NCBI GenBank assembly: GCA_017640615.1
Contig: JAEPQK010000002.1
Span: 682,001 to 746,000 of the forward strand
From: Rhizobiaceae bacterium
Lineage (GTDB): Bacteria > Pseudomonadota > Alphaproteobacteria > Rhizobiales > Rhizobiaceae
DNA length: 64,000 bases
Direction: 5' to 3'
Shown: in pieces, positions 8,600 to 17,403 of the stretch
Position numbering within the stretch: position 1 is the first letter of the stretch
How the letters are laid out: every line of letters begins with the position of its first letter
The notes under the pieces: model-generated
What the model saw: only the letters and a program-made list of their open reading frames with translations
Told to the model about the DNA's origin: nothing
The model's database searches: none
Program-made: the position numbers and the translations under genes

Positions 8600-9355
8600 A
8601 TGGACACCTTTTCCCATGAGGGCTTCGACCTCGCATATCTCGAAAAGGGCGAAGGCGAACCGATCCTGCTGCTGCACGGTTTCGGCTCCAGCACCCTTGT
8701 AAACTGGATCAATCCGGGCTGGTTCAAAACACTCAGCGAGGCCGGCTATCGGGTGATCGCCTTCGATCATCGTGGCCACGGCCAGTCGTCCAAAAGCTAC
8801 GAACCCGACGACTATCGTCCGTCACGTATGGCGGGCGACGCAGCGGCACTCCTGAAACACCTCGATATCACGAAAGCCCATGTGATGGGCTATTCGATGG
8901 GCGCACGTGTCGCTGCGTTCGCTGCGCTGGAATATCCAGAGATGGTCGCGACCGTCATTTTCGGCGGACTTGGGATCGGCATGGTCGAAGGTGTGGGCGA
9001 TTGGGATGAGATCGCGGCCGCGCTGCGCACGCCCGATCCTTCGACGACAACACAGCCGCGGGCGCAGATGTTCCGCGCCTTCGCCGACCAGACGCGCAGC
9101 GACCGCGAGGCGCTGGCCGCCTGCATCGAAACGTCGCGTGAACTGATTGCGCCCGAAAAGATCGCCGACATCAAACAGCCGGCACTGGTCGCAGTCGGAA
9201 CGACAGACGATATCGCCGGGGCACCCGGGCCGCTGGCCGAACTCATGCCGGATGCTGCCGCATTCGCCATAGAGGGTCGCGACCATATGCTCTCGGTCGG
9301 CGACCGCACCTACAAGGCGCGCGTTCTGGAATTTCTCAAGGAGCATCCGATTTGA
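8600..9355 (+). CDS. Alpha/beta hydrolase (first of two)
   Basis: 251 residues with a full alpha/beta-hydrolase fold. The oxyanion region is LLLHGFGSS, the nucleophile elbow is GYSMGARVA (Ser96), an acid follows in the region VAVGTTDDIAGAPGP, and the catalytic His is in EGRDHML. FDHRGHGQS is the usual second strand motif. Substrate is not predictable; esterase or haloperoxidase-like relatives are possible. The gene starts 31 bp after the DUF192 gene and overlaps the next hydrolase by four bases (9352-9355), so the pair are translationally coupled. Confidence 0.82.
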   Translation: MDTFSHEGFDLAYLEKGEGEPILLLHGFGSSTLVNWINPGWFKTLSEAGYRVIAFDHRGHGQSSKSYEPDDYRPSRMAGDAAALLKHLDITKAHVMGYSMGARVAAFAALEYPEMVATVIFGGLGIGMVEGVGDWDEIAAALRTPDPSTTTQPRAQMFRAFADQTRSDREALAACIETSRELIAPEKIADIKQPALVAVGTTDDIAGAPGPLAELMPDAAAFAIEGRDHMLSVGDRTYKARVLEFLKEHPI

Positions 9356-10221
9356 TTTCTGCCAAGCCCATGACTTTCAAAGGCGCGGAAGGAAACGCGC
9401 TCAGCGCCGATTTGTGGGATGGCGGCGGCCACCCGGTCATCTTTTTGCACGGCGGCGGCCAGACGCGCCGCGCCTGGGACAAGACGGCAAGGCAGGTCGC
9501 TTCGAGCGGCATGCGCGCCATCACGGTGGATTTGCGCGGCCATGGCGAAAGCGAGTGGGTGCAAAGCGGCAATTACACGTTCATGGACAATGCGCGGGAT
9601 GTTGCAGCGGTCGTCAAGCAGGTCGAGGCGAAGTTTCACGCGCGGCCTTCCAATGTTGGTGCCTCGCTGGGCGGGCTTTCATCGCTGGCAGCGGAGCTGC
9701 ATCTCGGGCCGCTGCTCGAAACGCTGATCCTGGTCGACATCACTCCGCGCATGAACCCCGAGGGCGTTGCCCGCATTCAGGGATTCATGGGCGAGAAGAT
9801 GGACGAGGGATTTGCGACGCTGGAAGAAGCAGCGGATGCCATTGCCGCCTACTTGCCGCATCGCAAACGCCCGTCGTCGCTGGAAGGCCTGCGCAAGAAT
9901 TTGCGCCTTGGCGATGATGGCCGCTACCGCTGGCACTGGGACCCAGCCTTCGTGCGCGGCGAACGCAACATCAATCTGAATGCGCCTGAGCTGATGGCAC
10001 AGTTGCTGGAAGACTTGCCCAATCTGGTCATCCCGACGCTACTTGTGCGCGGCATGCAGTCGGAGCTCGTGGGCGAGGAGGAAGCGCGCGAATTTGTCGA
10101 TCTCGCTCAGGCCGCGTCATATGTGGATGTCGGCGGTGCAGGCCACATGGTGGCGGGTGACCGCAACGATGTCTTTTCCGAAGCAGTGCTCGAATTTCTG
10201 ACCGGGCGCGCGGCCGCCTAG
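9352..10221 (+). CDS. Alpha/beta hydrolase (second of two)
   Basis: 289 residues. The oxyanion motif is FLHGGGQTRRAW, the second strand is VDLRGHGES, and the nucleophile elbow is VGASLGG with Ser105 (unusual Ala before Ser). The likely His is in GGAGHMVAGD near the C-terminus. The start chosen is a TTG at 9352 inside the stop of the preceding hydrolase (TTGA overlap) because aaggag sits 8 bases before it. An ATG at 9370 is the alternative. It is more distant from its neighbour than a recent duplicate would be, so the two probably have different substrates. It ends in a CTAG shared with the convergent gene at 10218. Confidence 0.82.
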   Translation: MISAKPMTFKGAEGNALSADLWDGGGHPVIFLHGGGQTRRAWDKTARQVASSGMRAITVDLRGHGESEWVQSGNYTFMDNARDVAAVVKQVEAKFHARPSNVGASLGGLSSLAAELHLGPLLETLILVDITPRMNPEGVARIQGFMGEKMDEGFATLEEAADAIAAYLPHRKRPSSLEGLRKNLRLGDDGRYRWHWDPAFVRGERNINLNAPELMAQLLEDLPNLVIPTLLVRGMQSELVGEEEAREFVDLAQAASYVDVGGAGHMVAGDRNDVFSEAVLEFLTGRAAA

Positions 10222-11459
10222 TCCGGGTGAGCGCAGCAGAACCAGTCGGCTTCGAAGCTGGTTTTGCCGACGCCGGAAAAGCGCCGCAGCCTTTCAAGCT
10301 CTGCTTCGATATCGGTGCGCAGCGCGTTTGACGCGCGAACGCCGGGTTCTTTCCAGAAGGCCCGGACGGCCAGCACATCGTCGCTTCGGCTGGCCTTCAT
10401 GTCGATGCGGCCGACAATGCGATCGCCCCGCATCACCGGGAAGACGTAGTAGCCATAGCGCCGCTTGGCTTCAGGCACGAAAATCTCGATCCGGTAGAAG
10501 AAACCGAACAGACGCTCGGTTCTGTTGCGGTTCCGGAGTAGCGGGTCGAAGGGGCTGAGAATGCGTACGCGACCCGGCGGTTCGGGGATGTCGTCGAGCA
10601 TGGGTTCGTGCTCGGCCAGCATATAGCCGGGTGCGGGGCGACCGCCGCCCACCGCCTCGGCTTTCACCGGCACAAGTTCGCTGCGATTTGCATCGATCCA
10701 ACTTTCGACTTCCGCCGCGCTGAGCAAATCCCAGAACGCCGCGATCTCGCCGCGGCTTGCAATGCCGAGCCGCTGAAGTGCCGCGCGGCAAGCCCAGTCG
10801 ACGAATTCCGCTCGGTCGACGCGCCGCTCGAAAGACGCAGGCGGAATCACGCGCTCCGAAAGGTCGTAGACCTTCTGAAACCCTTCGCGGCGCGCGATGC
10901 AGAGTTCGCCGGTCTGCCAAAGATATTCGAGCGCCGCCTTCGCCGGGTGCCAGTCCCACCAGCCCGTATTCGGTTTGTCGCCTTCGAAGTCCCGCGCCAT
11001 CGCCGGCCCATTGAGCGCGACATGTTCGCGTACGGCGTCGATGTCGCGCTCGAAATTTTCCTGTTCGAAATGCCCCTTCCAGCGCTCGCGCAGCCGCTCC
11101 TTCTGCTTTTCGAAACGATGCCGCCAATAGGGGAAGAATGCCGAGGGAATGATCGAGGCGTCGTGCGTCCAGTTCTCGAAAAGCAGGCGGTCCTTTTCGA
11201 TTAATGCCGCGAGGTGGCGCTTGCGATAGGTCTGGCTGCGCGAGAAGAGAATGTGATGGTGTGCCCGTTCGACCACCTGAATGCTGTCGACCTGCACATA
11301 ACCCAGATGCGTAATGGCCTCGACAAGCCCGTCCTTTCCGAGCATCCGGCCGGGATCGCGGCAAAGGCCTTGTTTGGAAATGAAGAGGCGCCGGGCATCG
11401 GCGTTGGAGATCGTACGCAGCATCGGCAACTTGTCGCGTTTCGGATGGAACTGTTCCAC
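10218..11459 (-). CDS. YcaQ-like winged-helix protein (crosslink-repair glycosylase family)
   Basis: 413 residues of the family that includes YcaQ, a DNA glycosylase reported to unhook interstrand crosslinks. Visible landmarks are the N-terminal winged-helix start NADARRLFISKQGL, VDSIQVVERAHHHILFSR, and the mid-protein FENWTHDASIIP that corresponds to the conserved histidine/aspartate region. Further on are PGRVRILSPFDPLLRNR and a C-terminal GRIDMKASR segment. A GTG at 11459 opens the frame; an ATG at 11423 (MLRTISNADARR) is equally plausible and neither has a strong ribosome site. Convergent with the second hydrolase: stop codons overlap in a CTAG at 10218-10221. Confidence 0.82.
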   Translation of the reverse strand: MEQFHPKRDKLPMLRTISNADARRLFISKQGLCRDPGRMLGKDGLVEAITHLGYVQVDSIQVVERAHHHILFSRSQTYRKRHLAALIEKDRLLFENWTHDASIIPSAFFPYWRHRFEKQKERLRERWKGHFEQENFERDIDAVREHVALNGPAMARDFEGDKPNTGWWDWHPAKAALEYLWQTGELCIARREGFQKVYDLSERVIPPASFERRVDRAEFVDWACRAALQRLGIASRGEIAAFWDLLSAAEVESWIDANRSELVPVKAEAVGGGRPAPGYMLAEHEPMLDDIPEPPGRVRILSPFDPLLRNRNRTERLFGFFYRIEIFVPEAKRRYGYYVFPVMRGDRIVGRIDMKASRSDDVLAVRAFWKEPGVRASNALRTDIEAELERLRRFSGVGKTSFEADWFCCAHPD

Positions 11460-11514
11460 CCGAAACGCTCACAAAGTGCAATCTATGCGATGGCGCGCTC
11501 CTGACAGCGCTCTG

Positions 11515-13656
11515 TCAGGCGATCTTGCGAAGCTGCTCGCGTGCGCGGGCAGCGTCCGGCTTCGCAACCGGGCGGTTGGCCGCCGTTTTGGCAACTTCGG
11601 TCGGTTTCTGTGCCGGTGGGGCCTTGGACGAAACCATTGTTTCGATCGCAAAATGCACGTCTTTTGCCGGCACAGGGCGGCTGAACAGGTAGCCCTGCGC
11701 CTCGTCGCAGCCCTGGTCGAGCAGGAACGAAAGATGGGCTTCGTTCTCCACGCCTTCGGCCAGCACAGGAATGTTGAGGCTGTCGGCAAGGATGATCGTG
11801 GAGCGCACGATGGCGCCGGCCTGCTCATTGGTTTCCAGATCGATGATGAAGGATTTGTCGATCTTGATCTTGTCGAACGGGAAAGCGCGCAGCGTGGACA
11901 GCGACGAATAGCCTTGCCCATAGTCGTCCATCGCTATCTTTACGCCCATCGCCTTGAGCTGGCGGATGATGTGCAGTGCAACCTGCTGGTCGGTGATGAT
12001 ACTGGATTCGGTGATCTCCAGCTCCAGGCGCGTCGGTGCCAGCCCTGTCTCAAGCAGGATTTCATGCACGAGCTGTGGCAGGTTGGACTGCAGTACCTGT
12101 GCCGAAGCCACATTGACCGCGACCTTATACGAGCCGTTCCAGCTTGCCGCCTCGCGGCAGGCCTCGCGCAGCGTCCATTCGCCGACGGGCAGGATGAGGC
12201 CGGTCTCCTCTGCGATCGCGATGAAGTCGCCCGGCATGACCATGCCACGGGTGGGATGGTTCCAGCGGATCAGCGCCTCGAAACCGACAATCTCGCGCTT
12301 CGAAACGTCGATCTGCGGCTGGTAGTAGAGCTCAAGCTCGCCGCGTTCCACAGCGTGGCGCAGTTCAAGCGCAAGCGCGCTTTTCTCGCGGCTGGATTCA
12401 TCCATCGATGCTTCATAGAAGCAGATCTTGTCGGTTGCCGATTGCTTGGCGCGATACATTGCAAGGTCCGCGCGGCTGGTCAGATCGTCCGGCGAGAGCC
12501 CATCGTTCGGATAGAGGCTGATGCCAATGCTGGCGCCGACCGTAAGGATACGCCCCTGGTGGTGGACCGGTTCGCTGACCTCTTCGAATATCTTTTCCGC
12601 GAAACGTGTGGCGTCATCGCGCGAATAGATGGCGTCGCACACGGCAACGAATTCGTCGCCACCGACGCGAGCCACGAAACTGTCGTCACCAAGATTGTCC
12701 GAAAGGCGCTCCGCCACGCATCGCAGCACAGCGTCGCCGGCTGCATGTCCGTGAACGTCGTTGACGTCCTTGAACCGGTCGAGATCGATCGCGACGATCG
12801 CAATCATCTGCGAACCTTTGGTCGCTTCGGAAATCAGCGAGGGCAGTTTGGAGGCAAGGTGCGGGCGGTTGGGAAGGCCGGTGACAGCATCGTGAAGTGC
12901 CATGTGGCGCAGGTTCTGAACCGACTCCTCCTCGCGGTGCATGTCGATCATGTAGCTCGACACAGCGGTCATCAGGATCAGGCAGATAACGGTCACCACC
13001 GCGACGACGAGCATGGTGCTTGAAACCATGCCCTCAGGCACGGCGATCGCCGAATTCGGTGTAATGATCGCTGCGCCCATTGCCGTGAAATGCATGGAGG
13101 CAATGCCGAGGATCAGTGCGAGCGAGCTGCCATATTTGCAGAATTTGGTGACCGGCCGTGCAAGTCGGTTGAAGGTGAGCGCGCCGAAAGTACAGCCGAA
13201 AATTACCGACAGTACGGCCAGCGTAGGGTCGAACGTCACCGTTCCGGTCACGCGAAGCGCCATCATGCCGGTGAAGTGCATGACCGCAATGCCGAGCCCC
13301 AACACCGCGCCGCTGACCTCGATCATGATGCCCGTACGCGTGCTCGCCGCGAGTGCCTGGGCTACAAAAGCGAAGCCAATAGCAAGGAGCAGCGAAGCAA
13401 GAGTGCCAATCGGCTCATAGGCATGTTCAATGCCCGGATTGTAGCCGAGCATAGCCAGAAAATGTGTTGTCCAGATTACCGCGCCGCAAACCACGGATGA
13501 CAACAGCATCCACAAAACTCGGTGCGACCCGAACGTTCTGAAAACGCGCCCGAACAGGCGCGTCGCGATGAATGAGCCCAGCACACAAACCGTGACCGCC
13601 AGGGCCAGCGCCCTGTAGTCGTGCTGGTAAACGATGCAATTGATGATGTTCAGCAA
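11515..13656 (-). CDS. MHYT-GGDEF-EAL cyclic-di-GMP turnover protein
   Basis: 713 residues. The N-terminal 235 residues contain about seven membrane helices with MHYT-type motifs at His65 (TTHFLAML, degenerate), His127 (MHFTGM) and His189 (MHFTAM), thought to bind a metal and sense gas or redox. A diguanylate cyclase domain (about 245-410) has an intact GGDEF at 332-336 but no RxxD inhibitory site at the usual place just before it. A phosphodiesterase domain (about 430-670) has an intact EAL at 460-462, DDYGQGYSSLS and AEGVEN. Both enzyme halves therefore look competent. A Lys/Ala-rich tail follows. It probably sets local c-di-GMP in response to a membrane signal. Confidence 0.93.
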   Translation of the reverse strand: MLNIINCIVYQHDYRALALAVTVCVLGSFIATRLFGRVFRTFGSHRVLWMLLSSVVCGAVIWTTHFLAMLGYNPGIEHAYEPIGTLASLLLAIGFAFVAQALAASTRTGIMIEVSGAVLGLGIAVMHFTGMMALRVTGTVTFDPTLAVLSVIFGCTFGALTFNRLARPVTKFCKYGSSLALILGIASMHFTAMGAAIITPNSAIAVPEGMVSSTMLVVAVVTVICLILMTAVSSYMIDMHREEESVQNLRHMALHDAVTGLPNRPHLASKLPSLISEATKGSQMIAIVAIDLDRFKDVNDVHGHAAGDAVLRCVAERLSDNLGDDSFVARVGGDEFVAVCDAIYSRDDATRFAEKIFEEVSEPVHHQGRILTVGASIGISLYPNDGLSPDDLTSRADLAMYRAKQSATDKICFYEASMDESSREKSALALELRHAVERGELELYYQPQIDVSKREIVGFEALIRWNHPTRGMVMPGDFIAIAEETGLILPVGEWTLREACREAASWNGSYKVAVNVASAQVLQSNLPQLVHEILLETGLAPTRLELEITESSIITDQQVALHIIRQLKAMGVKIAMDDYGQGYSSLSTLRAFPFDKIKIDKSFIIDLETNEQAGAIVRSTIILADSLNIPVLAEGVENEAHLSFLLDQGCDEAQGYLFSRPVPAKDVHFAIETMVSSKAPPAQKPTEVAKTAANRPVAKPDAARAREQLRKIA

Positions 13657-13756
13657 GGAACCGCCCCCGTAATGTGCGGCTACACTTTCATGAAAAAGAT
13701 CAAGAACTTCATAACGAAGCAGAAGGGCGCTGAATACGATTGCGCGTGGTTAATGG

Positions 13757-14557
13757 TTACTTGCCACGAAATTCAGGTGCGCGGCGCTCGCGGAATGCCG
13801 CCCGACCTTCTGCGTAGTCGGCGCTCTCGAAGGTCGCGGCACCAAGTGCTGCGGCGTCCGCTGCGTCAGTAGACGCGCTGCTCAGAACGGCCTTGATGGC
13901 TGCCTTCGAGGCTTTGACCGAAAGCGGTGCAGCGCGTGCAATTTGACCGGCCAACTCGGTTGCCCTTTCGTCAAGACTGTCCGCCGCATCTATCTCGACC
14001 AGAAATCCGATCCTCAACGCCTCCTCGGCCGCAAGCTGTGCTGCGCTGAATGTCAGATATTTTGCAAATTGCGGCCCGCAGGCATGAACGATGTCGGCCA
14101 TGGCATCATGCGGATAGGCAAGGCCGAGCCGTGCGGCGGGCACGCAAAAGCGCGCATCTTCACTGGCCAGACGAATATCGCAGGCTGCTGCAATACCGAA
14201 GCCGCCGCCGAAGCAAATGCCACGGATCGCCGCGATGGTCGGCACCGGCGCGTTGCGGATGGCGGCGAAGGCATCGGAGTTTGCTTTTTCGTATGCGCGC
14301 GCGGTTTCGGCATTGCGTCGCACGGTATCGAACTCACCAATATCGGCGCCGGCGCAGAAATGATCGCCAGCACCGCTGATCAGAATCACACGTACGTCCG
14401 GGTCGGCAATCGCCGTCTCCAATCGGTCGGTGAGTTCCAGCCACATTGCCTGGCTGAGCGCGTTCCGTTTCTCAGGCCGCTCGATCGTCAGCCGCGCAAC
14501 ATGGTCTGCGATGTCGAGCGAGATGCTGCTTGCCTGGGCGCTGCCGGAGCCATGCAT
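13757..14557 (-). CDS. Enoyl-CoA hydratase/isomerase family protein
   Basis: 266 residues with the crotonase fold. The first oxyanion segment is GAGDHFCAGADIGEF, and the second is IRGICFGGGFGIAAACDIRLAS. The first catalytic Glu of classical enoyl-CoA hydratases lies in the GGG.GIA region; here that position is not Glu, so hydratase activity is doubtful and an isomerase or thioesterase-like role is possible. The start is taken at the ATG at 14557 (MHGSGSAQ); an upstream ATG at 14656 would overlap the cysE promoter and adds residues atypical for the family. Divergent from cysE. Confidence 0.82.
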   Translation of the reverse strand: MHGSGSAQASSISLDIADHVARLTIERPEKRNALSQAMWLELTDRLETAIADPDVRVILISGAGDHFCAGADIGEFDTVRRNAETARAYEKANSDAFAAIRNAPVPTIAAIRGICFGGGFGIAAACDIRLASEDARFCVPAARLGLAYPHDAMADIVHACGPQFAKYLTFSAAQLAAEEALRIGFLVEIDAADSLDERATELAGQIARAAPLSVKASKAAIKAVLSSASTDAADAAALGAATFESADYAEGRAAFRERRAPEFRGK

Positions 14558-14682
14558 GTTCAAATCCGTTTGATCACCGTTAAGGAAAATGCGGTTCAAC
14601 TCTATATGTCGTTCAACTATGCTTGGCCAATCAGCTATTGGCCGTGGTTTGGCCAACGTTCATCGCGAACGGAGAATGCGAA

Positions 14683-15507
14683 ATGAGCACTCAAAGCGCA
14701 GCCAGGGCGGGGCATGTCAAACCCGTCGATCCGATCTGGAATTCGATGCGCGATGAAGCGCAGCAGGCGGTCGCCAACGATCCGGTCATGGCGGCCTTCA
14801 TGTATTCGGCCATTCTGAACCAGGGAACGCTGGAAGAAGCGGTCATTCACCGCATCTCAGAGCGGCTCGACCATTCCGACCTCAATGCCGATCTGATTCG
14901 GCAAGCGTTCGAAGCAATGCATGAGGATCTGCCGGATTGGAGCGCAGCCGTGCGCGTGGATATTCAGGCTGTGTACGATCGCGACCCCGCATGCGACCGT
15001 TTCTTGATGCCTGTACTCTATTTCAAGGGCTTTCAAGCGCTGCAGACGCACCGTCTGGCACACTGGCTTTGGAATGGCGGTCGCAGGGATTTTGCGCTTT
15101 ATCTGCAAAGCCGCTCTTCGAGCGTTTTCCAGACCGACATCAACCCTGCCGCGCGGATCGGCAAAGGCATCTTCATCGATCACGCAACCGGCGTCGTCGT
15201 TGGCGAAACTGCGGTGATCGAGGATGACGTTTCGATCCTGCACGGCGTCACGTTAGGCGGCACCGGCAAGGCCGGCGGCGACCGTCACCCCAAGATCAGG
15301 CACGGCGTGCTGATCGGCGCTGGCGCGAAAATCCTCGGCAATATCGAGATCGGGCACTGCACCAAGGTGGCCGCGGGTTCTGTGGTTCTTCAGTCGGTTG
15401 CCAACAACAAAACCGTTGCCGGTGTGCCGGCGCGCATTGTGGGCGAGGCGGGTTGCGAGGAGCCTTCGCGTATGATGGACCAGCTGTTGGCCGGTATCAC
15501 CGAATAG
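14683..15507 (+). CDS. cysE: Serine O-acetyltransferase
   Basis: 274 residues, typical of CysE. An N-terminal helical region (DPIWNSMRDEAQQAVANDP) is followed by the left-handed beta-helix of hexapeptide repeats with INPAARIGKGIFIDHATGVVVGE, including the catalytic His. The usual HGVTLGGTGKAGGDRHPK loop and a short C-terminal tail then follow. The enzyme acetylates serine to O-acetylserine, the first step of cysteine synthesis, and is normally feedback-inhibited by cysteine. ggag ends nine bases before the ATG at 14683. An upstream in-frame start at 14623 lacks such a site. An intrinsic terminator follows at 15535. Confidence 0.94.
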   Translation: MSTQSAARAGHVKPVDPIWNSMRDEAQQAVANDPVMAAFMYSAILNQGTLEEAVIHRISERLDHSDLNADLIRQAFEAMHEDLPDWSAAVRVDIQAVYDRDPACDRFLMPVLYFKGFQALQTHRLAHWLWNGGRRDFALYLQSRSSSVFQTDINPAARIGKGIFIDHATGVVVGETAVIEDDVSILHGVTLGGTGKAGGDRHPKIRHGVLIGAGAKILGNIEIGHCTKVAAGSVVLQSVANNKTVAGVPARIVGEAGCEEPSRMMDQLLAGITE

Positions 15508-15534
15508 CCAGCACGCACTTTACATCCATGTCAG

Positions 15535-15562
15535 GGCCGTGCCAGAAGCGCACGGCCTTTTC
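15535..15562 (+). terminator. Intrinsic terminator after cysE
   Basis: GGCCGTGC pairs with GCACGGCC across a 7-nt loop and is followed directly by TTTTCATTT. It lies 27 bp after the cysE stop and separates it from the DUF3126 gene. Confidence 0.75.
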
Positions 15563-15588
15563 ATTTGCGCCCGTACCGGAGACAGAGA

Positions 15589-15798
15589 TTGAAGCCCGAG
15601 GAAATCAGGAAACTCGACGCCTATTTCAAGCGCACCTTCGCCAACCCCGCCCTTGAGGTGAGGGCGCGGCCGCGCAAGGACGATTCCTGCGAGCTTTATC
15701 TCGGGGACGAGTTTCTCGGCATCATCTTTAAGGATGAGGACGAGGGCGAACTGTCCTACAATTTCTCGATGGCCATCCTCGACATCGACCTGGACTAG
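15589..15798 (+). CDS. DUF3126 family protein
   Basis: 69 residues from a TTG at 15589 (KPEEIRKLDAYFKRTF), the point where family members normally begin; a GGAGA lies just upstream. The acidic C-terminus (FKDEDEGELSYNFSMAI, then LDIDLD) is also typical of DUF3126, a short conserved alphaproteobacterial family of unknown function. A farther TTG at 15565 is possible, but it adds Arg-rich residues unlike the family. It is convergent with the next gene, with only 4 bp between the stops. Confidence 0.75.
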   Translation: MKPEEIRKLDAYFKRTFANPALEVRARPRKDDSCELYLGDEFLGIIFKDEDEGELSYNFSMAILDIDLD

Positions 15799-15802
15799 GC
15801 TG

Positions 15803-16531
15803 CTACTGCCCGGTCCGCAGGAACGCCTGCATCTTCCCCAGCACCGCTGCGTCCAACGCCCGCCATTCGCCGAGTAGTTCGGCGGGGAAGCGGTAGGTCA
15901 GGCTGAGTTCGTCGCCGAAATGTACGTCGCGTTCGCAAGGTGCGAGCGATTCCGCGGCCACTGCTCCGGTCAGGCAGCGTGCAACGAAAGGCCGGCCATT
16001 GGCGCCACCGCCAACCATCAGCGTTTCGCTCATATAGCCCGAGCTCTCCTTGAACTGGTAGGAGCGCAAGCCCGCTACAGCGGGCACTCCGGGCAGATCG
16101 ATCAGGCGACTATAAATCGGGTCGAACCGCGCCGACATGTCGCGCGACATGAGCTGCTGTTCGACCGACAGAAAGAGCACGCGCCGGACGCCGCCCTGAT
16201 GATTGAAATCGTCGCGCGCAGCATTGCTGTAGCCGGCAAGGTCCGGCCACCGCAGATAAAGGTCGAGCCGACGCGCTTCGCCAGTTACACGCTGCTTTTC
16301 GAAACGAATGTAATTGGCTGGAACGTAGAGCACATTGTTGCCGACCACGGCTTCCACCAGACGCGTATCGTCGGTATGGCCGACCTGCGCCAGATTGCTG
16401 CCGAGCACGCGGCCTGCAATGCTGATCAGAACGGAAAACGCCGCCAGCGCAAGGAAGACGTAGAACACCCGCATGACAAAACGCGACTGCGCTTGGGTTG
16501 GCGAGTGGGCGGTGACAGCTTGACCTGACAT
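15803..16531 (-). CDS. Single-pass membrane protein, unknown function
   Basis: 242 residues from the ATG at 16531 (MSGQAVTAHS), with gaaag nearby; an ATG at 16549 would add six residues. One membrane helix lies at about 19-40 (VFYVFLALAAFSVLISIAG), with a short cytoplasmic leader and a large exported domain of about 195 residues. That domain has no motif I recognise. It contains two Cys (VARCLTG and APCERDVHF) that could form a disulfide. Similar proteins exist in other rhizobia as conserved hypotheticals. No operon partner is apparent. Confidence 0.75.
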   Translation of the reverse strand: MSGQAVTAHSPTQAQSRFVMRVFYVFLALAAFSVLISIAGRVLGSNLAQVGHTDDTRLVEAVVGNNVLYVPANYIRFEKQRVTGEARRLDLYLRWPDLAGYSNAARDDFNHQGGVRRVLFLSVEQQLMSRDMSARFDPIYSRLIDLPGVPAVAGLRSYQFKESSGYMSETLMVGGGANGRPFVARCLTGAVAAESLAPCERDVHFGDELSLTYRFPAELLGEWRALDAAVLGKMQAFLRTGQ

Positions 16532-16669
16532 AGTCGGCTTTCGGCGCATAAATTGATCGCCATCGACATTGCGGAATTAGGGTAAACGGCGGGTAAATTT
16601 GCCCTTGCGCCGGGGTGCGCGGAGTGCCCGGTCGCGCTAAGTACATCAAAGTCGCTGAATGGAGTTCTT

Positions 16670-17197
16670 ATGCCGATTTACGCCATTGACGGGATCGAAC
16701 CCGAATTTGCCGACCGCGCCACGACCTGGGTCGCTCCGAATGCCGACATTATTGGCCGGGTCACGCTCGGCCGCGATTGCGGCATCTGGTTCGGTGCGGT
16801 CCTGCGTGGTGACAATGAGCCCATAGTCATTGGCGACGAAAGTAACGTGCAGGAACATACGGTGATGCACACCGACCCGGGCTTTCCGCTTACGATCGGC
16901 AGGGGCTGCACCATCGGCCACAGGGCGATCCTGCATGGCTGCACGATTGGCGACAATTCACTGATCGGCATGGGCGCGGTCGTTCTGAACGGCGCTGAAA
17001 TCGGTCCGAACTCGCTTGTCGGCGCCGGGGCCTTGGTCACCGAAGGCAAGAAGTTTCCTGCCGGCAGCCTCATCGTCGGCTCCCCGGCGAAGGTTGTGCG
17101 CGAGCTGGACGACGCGGCCATCCAATCATTGCGCGAATCCGCCCGCCATTATGTGCGCAACGCACATCGGTTCCTGGCCGGGCTCGCGCCCGTCTGA
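16670..17197 (+). CDS. Gamma-class carbonic anhydrase-like hexapeptide protein
   Basis: 175 residues of left-handed beta-helix repeats. The zinc-site histidines expected in gamma carbonic anhydrases are present: His67 in HTVMHTDP, and His84 and His89 in [10 protein letters not shown], five residues apart as in the archaeal Cam enzyme. The usual long acidic loop of Cam is missing, as in YrdA/PaaY-like bacterial members, so activity could be carbonic anhydrase, CoA-related or none. tggag precedes the ATG at 16670. A strong hairpin follows the gene at 17222. Confidence 0.85.
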   Translation: MPIYAIDGIEPEFADRATTWVAPNADIIGRVTLGRDCGIWFGAVLRGDNEPIVIGDESNVQEHTVMHTDPGFPLTIGRGCTIGHRAILHGCTIGDNSLIGMGAVVLNGAEIGPNSLVGAGALVTEGKKFPAGSLIVGSPAKVVRELDDAAIQSLRESARHYVRNAHRFLAGLAPV

Positions 17198-17209
17198 GCA
17201 TAAACTGCC

Positions 17210-17250
17210 CGTCAAAAAGGTGGAGCCGGCCCCGGGGAAGGGCCGGCTCC
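17210..17250 (-). terminator. Strong hairpin; probable terminator of the minus-strand BTLCP gene
   Basis: GGAGCCGGCCC and GGGCCGGCTCC (17222-17250) form a perfect 11-bp stem with a 7-nt loop. Read on the minus strand the stem is followed by ACC and then TTTTT, giving an intrinsic terminator for the gene ending at 17404. On the plus strand, 24 bp after the carbonic anhydrase gene, it lacks a T-run but could still stabilise that transcript. Confidence 0.6.
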
Positions 17251-17258
17251 TCAGACCC

Positions 17259-17329
17259 GGTCGTTGGGGACGGGGAGGGTGGGGACTCGACCGGGCTGGC
17301 CGTTGGGCGCAGCGTGCCGGTCCCCGACC
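17259..17329. other. Structured intergenic stem (possible ncRNA or 3'-UTR element)
   Basis: The arm at 17259-17273 (GGTCGTTGGGGACGG) pairs with CCGGTCCCCGACC at 17317-17329, with a 2-nt bulge, enclosing about 43 nt. It adjoins the terminator hairpin at 17222-17250. It lies in the 206-bp gap between the convergent carbonic anhydrase and BTLCP genes and would be in the 3' region of the BTLCP transcript. I know of no family match. Confidence 0.35.
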
Positions 17330-17403
17330 GTGTTCCGCGCCCGCATATTCCGTGTCCCAAACTGACGCCGCTTCACCCCGTCATTGTGCGGCGTCAGAAT
17401 TCC

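Noticed and set aside
11314-13023. Plus-strand open frame of about 570 codons opposite the GGDEF-EAL gene
   Set aside because: The minus-strand gene has full catalytic motifs. The plus frame is Arg/Leu/Val-rich with no domain.
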